NCBI RefSeq assembly: GCF_902499135.1
Contig: NZ_CABVPR010000003.1
Span: 1 to 64,000 of the forward strand
Source: Burkholderia dolosa
GTDB lineage: Bacteria; Pseudomonadota; Gammaproteobacteria; Burkholderiales; Burkholderiaceae
Length of the DNA stretch: 64,000 bases
Direction: 5' to 3'
Under the pieces are notes generated by a model that worked only from the letters and a program-made list of their open reading frames with translations, made no database searches and was not told the origin of the DNA. The position numbers were made by a program, and so were the translations under genes. Positions 8,115 to 16,764 of this stretch are shown one piece after another; the stretch's first letter is position 1, and each line of letters begins with the position of its first letter.

Positions 8115-8150
8115 ACGATTTGCACGCAAATTATTTTGCGCGCAAATCGT
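8115..8150. promoter_or_regulatory. OhrR operator: two nested palindromes upstream of ohrR
   Basis: TTTGCACGCAAA and TTTTGCGCGCAAA lie side by side, and the whole block is an inverted repeat with ends ACGATTTGC / GCAAATCGT. It is 28 bp before the ohrR start. The AT-rich TTTGC half-sites match those near the ohr promoter. Confidence 0.65.
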
Positions 8151-8196
8151 CACGTTGAACAGCGCGGCCGGCCATGTGCGCCGGCCGACGGCGGCG

Positions 8197-9006
8197 TCAG
8201 CGGCCGGACGCAGTCGGCGTTGCGCTCGGCTCCTGCACGCCGAAGCAGCCGCGATAGGTTGCATAGAACGAGCAGTACATCATCGCGACGATGACGATCG
8301 TGACCGGCATCAGGATCGTCAGCGCGTATGCGCCGGCGCCGAGCGCCTGCAGCAGCAGCGACAGGCCGAGCGACGTCCCCAGCGCGACGGCGAACCACAG
8401 CGCGCCGTATACGACGAACGCGCCGCGATTGCGCCAGCAGCTGACGACGCTGAAAAACAGTGCCTTCGCGGGCGGCACGTCATGCCATGCGGTGAGCACC
8501 GGCGCGAACCAGAACAGCATCGCGACCGGCACGTACAGCAGCGTCGCGACGAACAATGCGCCGATGGTGCCTTGCGCGACGAGCGCTTCCGGCGTCGTGT
8601 TCGTGTCGCCCGTTACGCCGAGCATCATGTGGAACAGCCCGCCGCCGTCCACGAGCGCCGATGCGGCGAACACCAGCATCATCGATACGACGTACACCGC
8701 GCCGAGCACCAGCAGGCGCTGAGTCGTGACCGACCCGTACGAGCGGAACCCGTCGACGAGGATCGTCGGCAGCACCGTCTTGCCGGCGATCGTGTCGCGG
8801 CATGCGGCCATGAACCCGACCGCGACGCCCGGAATGAACAGCAGCGGCAGCGCCGCACCGACCACGGGCACCATCGACACCAGCGTGATCGCGAGCAGGT
8901 ACGTGAAGAACAGCGTGATGAACGCGAGCGGATTCCGGCGGAACAGCCAGATGCCTTGACGGAACCAGACGTAACCGGTTTTCGCGGGGACTTCGATCAG
9001 TTGCAT
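8197..9006 (-). CDS. BPSS1780-type membrane protein
   Basis: This 269-aa polytopic protein has about six hydrophobic segments (for example [21 protein letters not shown], then helices near residues 105, 150, 190 and 230). It starts [29 protein letters not shown], the conserved opening of the BPSS1780 family named after a B. pseudomallei protein; that family has no assigned function. The first 10 bp overlap the end of thrB, so translation is probably coupled. No transporter or enzyme motif is visible. Confidence 0.8.
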   Translation of the reverse strand: MQLIEVPAKTGYVWFRQGIWLFRRNPLAFITLFFTYLLAITLVSMVPVVGAALPLLFIPGVAVGFMAACRDTIAGKTVLPTILVDGFRSYGSVTTQRLLVLGAVYVVSMMLVFAASALVDGGGLFHMMLGVTGDTNTTPEALVAQGTIGALFVATLLYVPVAMLFWFAPVLTAWHDVPPAKALFFSVVSCWRNRGAFVVYGALWFAVALGTSLGLSLLLQALGAGAYALTILMPVTIVIVAMMYCSFYATYRGCFGVQEPSATPTASGR

Positions 9007-9995
9007 GCGGTTTGGATCTCGGGAAGCACGGGCGTATGCGCGATACGCTCACGCAGGATGCGTTCGAAATGACCGGGGTCGTGCGGCTTCAGCATCTCGG
9101 CCGCGCGCGGCAGATAGAAGTCGTACAGGCGCGACACCCAGAAGCGGTACGCGCCCGCGCGCAGCATGTCGCTCCAGTGGCGGCGCTCCTCGGCCGTGAA
9201 CGGCCGCACCGTCTGATATGCGCGCAGCAGCGCGTCGGCGCGCGCGACGTCGAGCGCGCCGGTCGCGAGATCGACGCACCAGTCGTTGACGGTCACGGCG
9301 ACGTCGAACAGCCACTTGTCGCAGCCGGCGAAATAGAAATCGAAGAAGCCGCCGAGCCGCACGTCGTGCCCGGTGCCGGGCGCGGCATGCGCGAACAGCA
9401 CGTTGTCGCGGAACAGATCGCAATGACACGGCCCGGCCGGCAGCGCCGCGTAGTCGTCCGACGCGAAGAAGTTCGCCTGGTGCGCGAGTTCGCGCTCGAG
9501 CAGCGCGCGTTGTGCGTCGGACACGAACGGGACGATCGCGGGCACGTTCTCTTGCCACCACGGCAAGCTGCGCAGGTTCGGCTGGTTGCGCGGGAAGTCG
9601 CGCCCGGCGAGATGCATTCGCGCGAGCATCTGGCCGACTTCGATGCAGTGTTCGACCCCCGGCGCGAGTTCGGCCGCGCCGTCGAGCTTCGTGACGATCG
9701 CGGCCGGCTTGCCGTGCAGCTCGCCGAACAGCGCGCCGTCGTCGCGCGGGACCGGATCCGGCACCGGCACGCGATGGCCGGCCAGATGGCGCATCAGATC
9801 CAGATAGAACGGCAGCTGCTCGGCCGTCAGCTTTTCGAAAATCGTGAGGACGTACTCGCCGCGCGTCGTCGTCAGGAAGAAATTGCTGTTTTCGATACCG
9901 GACGGAATGCCGCGGAACGCGAGCACGTCGCCCAGTTCGTAGTGGCGCATCCATTGCGCGAGATCGGAGTCGGAAACAGCGGTGAAAACGGCCAT
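8997..9995 (-). CDS. thrB: Homoserine kinase, APH-fold type
   Basis: This 332-aa kinase phosphorylates homoserine to O-phosphohomoserine in threonine synthesis. It belongs to the aminoglycoside-phosphotransferase-like form used by many proteobacteria instead of the GHMP-type E. coli ThrB. It begins [22 protein letters not shown], has the substrate region [28 protein letters not shown], the catalytic [14 protein letters not shown] (Brenner-type H-x-D-x4-N) and the metal-binding Asp in [19 protein letters not shown]. The neighbouring DUF2782 gene upstream on the same strand is a common partner in beta-proteobacteria. Confidence 0.93.
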   Translation of the reverse strand: MAVFTAVSDSDLAQWMRHYELGDVLAFRGIPSGIENSNFFLTTTRGEYVLTIFEKLTAEQLPFYLDLMRHLAGHRVPVPDPVPRDDGALFGELHGKPAAIVTKLDGAAELAPGVEHCIEVGQMLARMHLAGRDFPRNQPNLRSLPWWQENVPAIVPFVSDAQRALLERELAHQANFFASDDYAALPAGPCHCDLFRDNVLFAHAAPGTGHDVRLGGFFDFYFAGCDKWLFDVAVTVNDWCVDLATGALDVARADALLRAYQTVRPFTAEERRHWSDMLRAGAYRFWVSRLYDFYLPRAAEMLKPHDPGHFERILRERIAHTPVLPEIQTACN

Positions 9996-10103
9996 GCGAG
10001 ATGCGTCTGGTCAGGGTGTCGGCACGCGAACGGCGTGCATCGCGACAGCAGGTATGGAGGAGGCGGTGCGCCGCGATCGCGATCGACGCGGCGCGGCACG
10101 GAA

Positions 10104-10499
10104 TCAGTAGCGCAGGTTCACCGACGGCAGCCGCGTGATCGGGATGCCCGCATCGTGCGGTTTCGGCGACGTGTCGGGCGTCGAGCTCATCTGGTAGCGC
10201 GTGCCGAAATTCGACTTCACGTCGATCTCGACCGGCTTGCCGCGGTCGCGATACTCGGTGACCTCGGTGCCGTTCTTGCTCTTCTCGTGGAAGCTCGGCG
10301 TGCGCCGAATGTCGCTGAAGTCGACCTTCGACGTGATCTCGGCAGCGGGGCGGTTGATCTGGCGGAGATCGGGCAGACCCGCGGCTTCGTTGGCCTCGGC
10401 CTGGGCCTGTGCGTCGGCGCTCGGCGTGCCGCCGGCGGCGTGAGCGATGCTGGCGGCGGCAAACGCGGCGGCAGCGGCGACGAGAATGAGCGGCTTCAT
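10104..10499 (-). CDS. DUF2782 domain protein, exported
   Basis: This 131-aa protein has a clear signal peptide (MKPLILVAAAAAFAAASIAHA, cut before AGG). The mature part ends in a DUF2782-like domain with TEYRDRGKPVEIDVKSNFGTRYQM. The function of the family is unknown; it is usually found beside thrB or polA, as here. It lies 108 bp upstream of thrB on the same strand and is divergent from amn. The N-terminal ~40 mature residues are Ala/Glu-rich and probably disordered. Confidence 0.8.
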   Translation of the reverse strand: MKPLILVAAAAAFAAASIAHAAGGTPSADAQAQAEANEAAGLPDLRQINRPAAEITSKVDFSDIRRTPSFHEKSKNGTEVTEYRDRGKPVEIDVKSNFGTRYQMSSTPDTSPKPHDAGIPITRLPSVNLRY

Positions 10500-10628
10500 G
10501 ATGAGTCTCCAGTGAACCCGGCGATTTTAGCAAATACTGCGCATCGTCCGGCCCCTGCTTGCGCGGCGCGGCCATGAGGGGCGACCGGGTTCCGTGGTAA
10601 TGTCGTCCGATCAGACGAGGTGATGAAA

Positions 10629-12155
10629 ATGAAGAACGACATGAGCCGCCGGCACCGCGTGCTGTCGCCCGAAAATCCGCCGGTCGAAGCTTTCGACGAT
10701 CCGATCGCCGCCGTCGCGCGGCTGTCGGCCATTTACGATACCAACACCGGTTTCCTGCGCGACGCATTCGCGCGCTATCGCCGCCACGAACCGATCACCG
10801 AGCACGTGCGCGCCTGCTATCCGTTCGTGCGGATCCGCACCGACGTCAACACGCACGTCGACTCGCGCCGCTCGTACGGCTTCGTCGCGGGTCCCGGCGT
10901 ATTCGAGACGACCGTCACGCGCCCCGATCTGTTCGCGAACTACTATCGCGAGCAACTGCGGCTGCTGGCGAAGAACCATCACGTGAAGATCGAGATCGGC
11001 GTATCGCCGCAGCCGATTCCGATTCACTTCGCGTTTCCGGAAGGCATCCATCTCGAAGGCGAGCTCGATCGCGACCGTCTGCTCGCGATGCGCGACATCT
11101 TCGATACGCCCGACCTGTCGTATCTCGACGACCGCATCGTCAACGGCACGTTCGAGCCGGCGCCGGGCGAGCCGCATCCGCTCGCGCTGTTCACCGCCGC
11201 GCGCGTCGACTTTTCGCTGCATCGGCTGCGTCACTACACGGCGACGTCGCCCACGCATTTCCAGAACTACGTGCTCTACACGAACTATCAGTTCTACATC
11301 GACGAGTTCGTGAAGCTCGGCCGCACGATGATGACCGAAAGCGGCGATCCGGACGTGCGTGCGTACCGCAGTCAGTACAGCGCGTTCGTCGAGCCGGGCG
11401 ACGTCGTCACGTACAACGCGAACCTCGGCAGCGAGCCGGCCGAGGGCGCCGCGCCGCCGCGTCTGCCGCAGATGCCTGCGTATCACCTGAAGCGCGCGGA
11501 CGGCAGCGGGATCACGATGGTCAACATCGGCGTCGGCCCGTCGAACGCGAAGACGATCACCGATCACATTGCGGTGCTGCGTCCGCACGCGTGGGTGATG
11601 CTCGGACACTGCGCGGGGCTGCGCAACACGCAGCGCCTCGGCGACTACGTGCTGGCGCACGGCTACGTGCGCGAGGATCACGTGCTCGACGCCGATCTGC
11701 CGCTGTGGGTGCCGATTCCGGCGCTCGCCGAAGTGCAGCTCGCGCTCGAGCGCGCGGTGGCCGACGTCACGCAGCTCGAAGGCGCGGAGCTGAAGCGCGT
11801 GATGCGCACGGGCACGGTCGCGAGCGTCGACAACCGCAACTGGGAGCTGCGCGATCATCGCGAGCCGGTGCAGCGGCTGTCGCAGAGCCGCGCGATCGCG
11901 CTCGACATGGAAAGCGCGACGATCGCCGCGAACGGCTTCCGTTTCCGCGTGCCGTACGGCACGCTGCTGTGCGTGTCGGACAAGCCGCTGCACGGCGAGT
12001 TGAAGCTGCCGGGAATGGCCGACCAGTTCTATCGTGCACAGGTCGATCAGCATCTGCAGATCGGCGTGCGCGCGATGGAGATCCTGCGCACGAACGGGCT
12101 CGACAAGCTGCATAGCCGCAAGCTGCGGAGCTTTGCCGAAGTGGCGTTTCAGTAA
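10629..12155 (+). CDS. amn: AMP nucleosidase
   Basis: This 508-aa enzyme hydrolyses AMP to adenine and ribose 5-phosphate. The N-terminal regulatory domain (about residues 1-180) is followed by a nucleoside-phosphorylase-type catalytic domain. Recognisable segments are NIGVGPSNAKTITDHIAVLRP, MLGHCAGLRNTQRLGDYVLAHGY and AIALDMESATIAANGFRF. ATG 10629 is chosen because GAGG lies 8 bases upstream; GTG 10620 and ATG 10623 are too close to it. A strong terminator follows. The length is a little above that of E. coli Amn (484 aa). Confidence 0.93.
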   Translation: MKNDMSRRHRVLSPENPPVEAFDDPIAAVARLSAIYDTNTGFLRDAFARYRRHEPITEHVRACYPFVRIRTDVNTHVDSRRSYGFVAGPGVFETTVTRPDLFANYYREQLRLLAKNHHVKIEIGVSPQPIPIHFAFPEGIHLEGELDRDRLLAMRDIFDTPDLSYLDDRIVNGTFEPAPGEPHPLALFTAARVDFSLHRLRHYTATSPTHFQNYVLYTNYQFYIDEFVKLGRTMMTESGDPDVRAYRSQYSAFVEPGDVVTYNANLGSEPAEGAAPPRLPQMPAYHLKRADGSGITMVNIGVGPSNAKTITDHIAVLRPHAWVMLGHCAGLRNTQRLGDYVLAHGYVREDHVLDADLPLWVPIPALAEVQLALERAVADVTQLEGAELKRVMRTGTVASVDNRNWELRDHREPVQRLSQSRAIALDMESATIAANGFRFRVPYGTLLCVSDKPLHGELKLPGMADQFYRAQVDQHLQIGVRAMEILRTNGLDKLHSRKLRSFAEVAFQ

Positions 12156-12202
12156 GCGGAGCAGGCGGCGGCGCGTCGCACCGCTGCGCCCGCAACGAGC
12201 AA

Positions 12203-12242
12203 GGCCGCACGCGAACCATCGTTCGCGTGCGGCCTTTCGTTT
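12203..12242 (+). terminator. Strong Rho-independent terminator after amn
   Basis: GGCCGCACGCGAAC and GTTCGCGTGCGGCC form a perfect 14-bp stem with loop CATC, followed by TTTCGTTT. The flanking sequence may also end the leftward gene at 12287. Confidence 0.92.
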
Positions 12243-12286
12243 GCCGATTCACGTCCGGGCCGAACGACAGCCCGTCGATCGCGTGC

Positions 12287-12556
12287 TCAGCACTCGCCCT
12301 TCTTCGCGTGCCCGGGCGGGCAGTGATAGCCGCCGCGGCCGCGATGACGTTGATGTTCTTCCCATTCGCGGCGCTCCCAGTAGCGATGACCGTCCCAGTA
12401 GCGGTCGCCGTGCCAGCCGACGACGACGACAGGTGCCGGCGCAACGACCACCGGCGCGGGCGTGCCGATATTGACGTCGACGTTGACGGCGTGGGCGAGA
12501 CCGGACAGCGAAAGACCGAGGCCGGCGAAGGCGAGGGCGATCAGCGAGCGTTGCAT
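12287..12556 (-). CDS. Small secreted Trp/Tyr/His/Arg-rich protein
   Basis: This 89-aa product has a Sec signal peptide (MQRSLIALAFAGLGLSLSGLAHA) and a short Val/Pro-rich stretch (APVVVAPAPVVVV). Its tail is rich in aromatic and basic residues (WHGDRYWDGHRYWERREW...) and contains two Cys near the end (YHCPPGHAKKGEC). Similar small periplasmic proteins are common in Burkholderia and have no assigned function. The start ATG 12556 follows GGAAAAG. It is a single gene, with about 400 bp of non-coding DNA upstream. Confidence 0.7.
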   Translation of the reverse strand: MQRSLIALAFAGLGLSLSGLAHAVNVDVNIGTPAPVVVAPAPVVVVGWHGDRYWDGHRYWERREWEEHQRHRGRGGYHCPPGHAKKGEC

Positions 12557-12958
12557 GTTCTTTTCCGTGATGTCGTGGTGAATGGGCCGGCGCGACGCGA
12601 TGGACCGATCGGGGACCGCTCCATCGGGGGATCTCCGCACCGACGGTACGCAGTGTGCCCGCGCGCGGCGAAAAACGCGATCCGCGTTTATTACGACGGA
12701 TTGGATGCTGCGATGCGATCGTGCGAGTCGCAGTGCAACGCGATTTGACAATGATGAACGGCGGATGCGGACGGATGCCGCGCATTGCGCGGGCGCCGCA
12801 GCACGGATTTGACATTCGGCGACGCGGGGTCGCGAACTGCAATTAACGAGAGGTTACAAACTGACGCGCGGCAGCCGCCGAGATCGCTATGCCTGTCGCG
12901 CCTGAAGCGCGAAGCCCGAAGCGATGTGCCGGCCGTTCGGCCGGCAGCCTGCGATCGA
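12557..12958. other. Intergenic region upstream of the small secreted protein gene
   Basis: No convincing coding sequence is seen. It holds two copies of ATTTGACA (about 12744 and 12804, plus strand) without good -10 boxes, and a GCCGGCC-GTTC-GGCCGGC hairpin at about 12923-12940 that could end the LOG gene despite lacking a T-run. Confidence 0.5.
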
Positions 12959-13720
12959 TTACAGATAGAACATGCGATCTTCTTCGGGGCGCGGCGGATG
13001 GCCGTCGCCGTCGTCCGGGCCTTCTTCTTCGCCGCTGTCCTCGTAGAACGCGAGCACCGCGTCGAGCACCTGATCCGGATCGTCGATCACCTGCATCAGG
13101 TTCATGTCTTCCGGATTGATCAGGCCCATCGGGATCAGCTGATCGCGGAACCATTGCAGCAGTCCCTGCCAGAACTCGCTGCCGACGAGGATGATCGGCA
13201 CGAGGCGCGACTTCTTCGTCTGGATCAGCGTGAGCACTTCGGACAGCTCGTCGAGCGTGCCGAAGCCGCCCGGCATCACGATCACCGCATCGGAATTCTT
13301 CACGAACGTGACCTTGCGCGTGAAGAAATGACGGAAGCGCAGCGAGATGTCCTGATAGTGGTTACCGGCCTGCTCGTGCGGCAGCTCGATGTTCAGGCCG
13401 ACCGACGGCGCCTTGCCGGCGTGCGCGCCCTTGTTCGCCGCTTCCATGATGCCGGGACCGCCGCCGGAGATCACCGCGAAGCCGGCGTCGGACAGCTTGC
13501 GCGCAATTTGTACCGCGAGTTTGTAGTGCGGCGTGTCCGGTTTGAGGCGCGCGGAGCCGTAGATGCTGACGGCCGGGCGGATCTCCGACAGGTACTCGGT
13601 CGCCTCGATAAACTCTGCCATAATCGTGAACATCTGCCACGATGCGCGCGCCTTCTTGGCCGTCGCGCGTTCTTGATCTGCGAGCGAACGCAGACTCGGA
13701 ATCACTTTTCTCTTGTTCAT
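12959..13720 (-). CDS. LOG-family protein (nucleoside 5'-monophosphate phosphoribohydrolase type)
   Basis: This 253-aa protein carries both signatures of the LOG/TIGR00730 family: SGGGPGIMEAANKGAHAGKAPSVGLNIELP (about residue 86) and PGGFGTLDE (about residue 151), which form the nucleotide pocket and hold the catalytic Glu. Relatives cleave cytokinin riboside 5'-monophosphate or AMP to free base and ribose phosphate. The physiological substrate here is unknown. The C-terminal ~30 residues are acidic and probably disordered. The chosen start sits one base from that of polA; an internal start at about 13633 (MFTIMAEFIEATEYLSEIRP) would free a promoter region and cannot be excluded. Confidence 0.88.
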   Translation of the reverse strand: MNKRKVIPSLRSLADQERATAKKARASWQMFTIMAEFIEATEYLSEIRPAVSIYGSARLKPDTPHYKLAVQIARKLSDAGFAVISGGGPGIMEAANKGAHAGKAPSVGLNIELPHEQAGNHYQDISLRFRHFFTRKVTFVKNSDAVIVMPGGFGTLDELSEVLTLIQTKKSRLVPIILVGSEFWQGLLQWFRDQLIPMGLINPEDMNLMQVIDDPDQVLDAVLAFYEDSGEEEGPDDGDGHPPRPEEDRMFYL

Positions 13721-13721
13721 A

Positions 13722-16475
13722 ATGCCTGAAGAACGAAATCTGGAAGGTAAGACCCTGCTATTGGTTGACGGTTCGAGCTATCTGTATCGGGCTTACCATG
13801 CGATGCCTGATTTGCGGGGCCCTGGCGGGGAGCCGACTGGAGCGCTCTACGGAATCATCAACATGCTGCGCCGCATGCGCAAGGAAGTCAGTGCAGAGTA
13901 TAGCGCTTGCGTGTTCGATGCGAAGGGCAAGACGTTTCGCGACGAGCTTTATGCGGACTATAAGGCAAACCGTCCGTCGATGCCGCCGGATCTCGCATTG
14001 CAGGTCGAGCCGATCCACGGCGCGGTGCGCGCGCTCGGCTGGCCGCTGCTGATGGTCGACGGCGTCGAGGCCGACGACGTGATCGGCACGCTCGCGCGCG
14101 AAGCGGAACGGCGCGGGATGAACGTGATCGTGTCGACGGGCGACAAGGACCTCGCGCAGCTCGTCACCGAGCACGTCACGCTCGTCAACACGATGACCAA
14201 CGAAACGCTCGACCGCGACGGCGTGATCGCGAAATTCGGCGTGCCGCCGGAACGGATCATCGATTATCTGGCGCTGATCGGCGACACGGTCGACAACGTG
14301 CCGGGCGTCGAGAAGTGCGGGCCGAAGACGGCCGTGAAGTGGCTGTCGCAGTACGGCACGCTCGACGGCGTGATCGAGCATGCGGCGGAGATCAAGGGCG
14401 TGGTCGGCGACAACCTGCGTCGCGCGCTCGACTTCCTGCCGCTCGGCCGCAAGCTCGTCACGGTCGATACCGCATGCGATCTCGCGCCGCATCTCGAATC
14501 GATCGACGCGTCGCTGAAGACCGACGGCGAAGCGCGCGACCTGCTGCGCGACATCTTCGCGCGCTACGGCTTCAAGACCTGGCTGCGCGAAATCGACAGC
14601 GCGCCCGCCGAAGGCAGCGACACCGATGCGCCGGACGGCGAGCCCGCGCCGGTGATCGCATCCGGTGTCGCGCGCGAATACGACACGATCCAGACATGGG
14701 CGCAGTTCGACGCGTGGCTCGCGAAGCTCGACGCGGCGGAACTCACCGCATTCGACACCGAGACGACCGCGCTCGATCCGATGGTTGCGCGGCTCGTCGG
14801 CCTGTCGTTCTCGGTCGAGCCCGGCAAGGCCGCGTATCTGCCGGTCGCGCACCGCGGGCCCGACATGCCCGAGCAGCTGCCGCTCGACGAAGTGCTCGCG
14901 CGCCTGAAGCCGTGGCTCGAGTCGGCCGATCGCAGGAAGGTCGGCCAACATCTGAAGTACGACGCGCAGGTGCTCGCGAACTACGGGATCGAGCTGAACG
15001 GCATCGAGCACGACACGCTGCTCGAATCGTACGTGCTCGAATCGCACCGCACGCACGACATGGACAGCCTCGCGCTTCGTCATCTGGGCATCAAGACGAT
15101 CAAGTACGAAGACGTCGCGGGCAAGGGCGCGAAGCAGATCGGCTTCGACGAAGTGGCGCTCGCGCAGGCCGCCGAATACGCGGCGGAAGACGCGGACATC
15201 ACGTTGCAGCTGCATCGCGCGCTGTATCCGCAGATCGCGCGCGAGCCGGGCCTCGAACGCGTGTATCGCGAGATCGAGATGCCGGTGTCGCACGTGCTGC
15301 GCAAGATGGAGCGCACCGGCGTGCTGATCGACGATGCGCTGCTGCACGCGCAGAGCACCGAAATCGCGACGCGGCTGATCGAACTCGAAGCGCAGGCGTA
15401 CGAACTGGCGGGCGGCGAATTCAATCTCGGCTCGCCGAAGCAGATCGGCCAGATCTTCTTCGAGAAGCTGCAGCTGCCGGTCGTGAAGAAGACGCCGAGC
15501 GGCGCACCGTCGACCGACGAGGAAGTGCTGCAAAAGCTGGCGGAGGATTACCCGCTGCCGAAGCTGCTGCTCGAGCATCGCGGGTTGTCGAAGCTGAAGT
15601 CGACCTACACCGACAAGCTGCCGCGCATGGTGAATCCGGCGACGGGCCGCGTGCATACGAACTACGCGCAGGCCGTCGCGGTCACGGGCCGCCTCGCATC
15701 GAACGATCCGAATCTTCAGAACATTCCGGTGCGAACCGCGGAAGGCCGGCGGATCCGCGAGGCGTTCATTGCGGCGCCCGGCCACCGGATCGTGTCGGCC
15801 GACTATTCGCAGATCGAGCTGCGGATCATGGCGCACATCTCGGGCGACGCGTCGCTGCTGCGCGCGTTCTCGCAGGGCGAGGACATCCACCGCGCAACGG
15901 CGGCGGAGGTGTTCGGCGTGACGCCGCTGGAGGTGAACGCCGACCAGCGCCGGATCGCGAAGGTCATCAACTTCGGGCTGATCTACGGGATGAGCGCGTT
16001 CGGGCTGGCATCGAACCTCGGGATCACGCGCGACGCGGCGAAGCTTTATATCGACCGCTATTTCACCCGTTATCCGGGCGTCGCGCAGTACATGGAAAAC
16101 ACGCGCGCGTCCGCGAAGGAGAAGGGCTACGTCGAAACGGTGTTCGGCCGGCGCCTGTGGCTGCCGGAGATCAACGGCGGCAACGGTCCGCGTCGGCAGG
16201 CGGCCGAGCGCGCGGCGATCAATGCGCCGATGCAGGGCACCGCGGCCGACCTGATCAAGCTGTCGATGATCGCGGTCGACCAGTGGCTCACGCGCGACAA
16301 GCTCGCGTCGCGGATGATCATGCAGGTGCACGACGAACTGGTGCTCGAGGTGCCGGACGACGAACTGCCGCTCGTGCGCGAGAAGCTGCCCGAAATGATG
16401 TGCGGCGTCGCGAAGCTGAAGGTGCCGCTGGTCGCCGAAGTCGGTGCCGGCGCGAACTGGGAAGAGGCGCACTGA
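13722..16475 (+). CDS. polA: DNA polymerase I
   Basis: This 917-aa enzyme has all three domains. The 5'-nuclease opens with LEGKTLLLVDGSSYLYRAYHA and holds VEADDVIGTLA and STGDKDLAQLV (about residues 9-290). The 3'-5' exonuclease domain keeps acidic residues (FDTETTALDPM, about residue 345, and EYAAEDADITLQLH), so proofreading should be active. The polymerase domain has motif A SADYSQIELRIMAHIS, motif B RIAKVINFGLIYGMSAFGL and motif C MQVHDELVLEV. It fills gaps in repair and replaces RNA primers. No later Met precedes the conserved start, so ATG 13722 is secure. It is divergent from the LOG gene with no room for an intergenic promoter. Confidence 0.97.
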   Translation: MPEERNLEGKTLLLVDGSSYLYRAYHAMPDLRGPGGEPTGALYGIINMLRRMRKEVSAEYSACVFDAKGKTFRDELYADYKANRPSMPPDLALQVEPIHGAVRALGWPLLMVDGVEADDVIGTLAREAERRGMNVIVSTGDKDLAQLVTEHVTLVNTMTNETLDRDGVIAKFGVPPERIIDYLALIGDTVDNVPGVEKCGPKTAVKWLSQYGTLDGVIEHAAEIKGVVGDNLRRALDFLPLGRKLVTVDTACDLAPHLESIDASLKTDGEARDLLRDIFARYGFKTWLREIDSAPAEGSDTDAPDGEPAPVIASGVAREYDTIQTWAQFDAWLAKLDAAELTAFDTETTALDPMVARLVGLSFSVEPGKAAYLPVAHRGPDMPEQLPLDEVLARLKPWLESADRRKVGQHLKYDAQVLANYGIELNGIEHDTLLESYVLESHRTHDMDSLALRHLGIKTIKYEDVAGKGAKQIGFDEVALAQAAEYAAEDADITLQLHRALYPQIAREPGLERVYREIEMPVSHVLRKMERTGVLIDDALLHAQSTEIATRLIELEAQAYELAGGEFNLGSPKQIGQIFFEKLQLPVVKKTPSGAPSTDEEVLQKLAEDYPLPKLLLEHRGLSKLKSTYTDKLPRMVNPATGRVHTNYAQAVAVTGRLASNDPNLQNIPVRTAEGRRIREAFIAAPGHRIVSADYSQIELRIMAHISGDASLLRAFSQGEDIHRATAAEVFGVTPLEVNADQRRIAKVINFGLIYGMSAFGLASNLGITRDAAKLYIDRYFTRYPGVAQYMENTRASAKEKGYVETVFGRRLWLPEINGGNGPRRQAAERAAINAPMQGTAADLIKLSMIAVDQWLTRDKLASRMIMQVHDELVLEVPDDELPLVREKLPEMMCGVAKLKVPLVAEVGAGANWEEAH

Positions 16476-16642
16476 CGCGCGCGGTGCGGCTCCCGCGCGC
16501 TGCGGCATAGTGTTGCAGGGATGCCGAATATCGAGATGGTTGGCTTGTGGTCAATGCGCAAGCTCCCGGACAATGCATGTCGGTCATGTCATTGACGCGG
16601 GGCGGCGCGCCCCGCGTTCCGGGATCGAACACATCGAAGTGT

Positions 16643-16672
16643 TTCGAACCACGCATCGATGATGTTCGAACC
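16643..16672. promoter_or_regulatory. Direct repeat TTCGAACC upstream of the NADH dehydrogenase gene
   Basis: TTCGAACC occurs twice, 22 bp start to start (two helical turns), about 95 bp before the gene; each TTCGAA is palindromic. The spacing suggests a regulator site, but no known motif is recognised. The rest of 16476-16764 shows nothing else. Confidence 0.3.
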
Positions 16673-16764
16673 GGTTAATCCGTCGGACGACTGTCGGGCG
16701 ACGCGAATGCATCGCGTTCCGGGTTCGTCCGCGGCAGCAGTTTCGAATCGCAAAGGGGGAATCG

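Noticed and set aside
12740-12815. Two TTGACA hexamers as promoters
   Set aside because: No -10 boxes at the right spacing and no rightward gene downstream before 13722.
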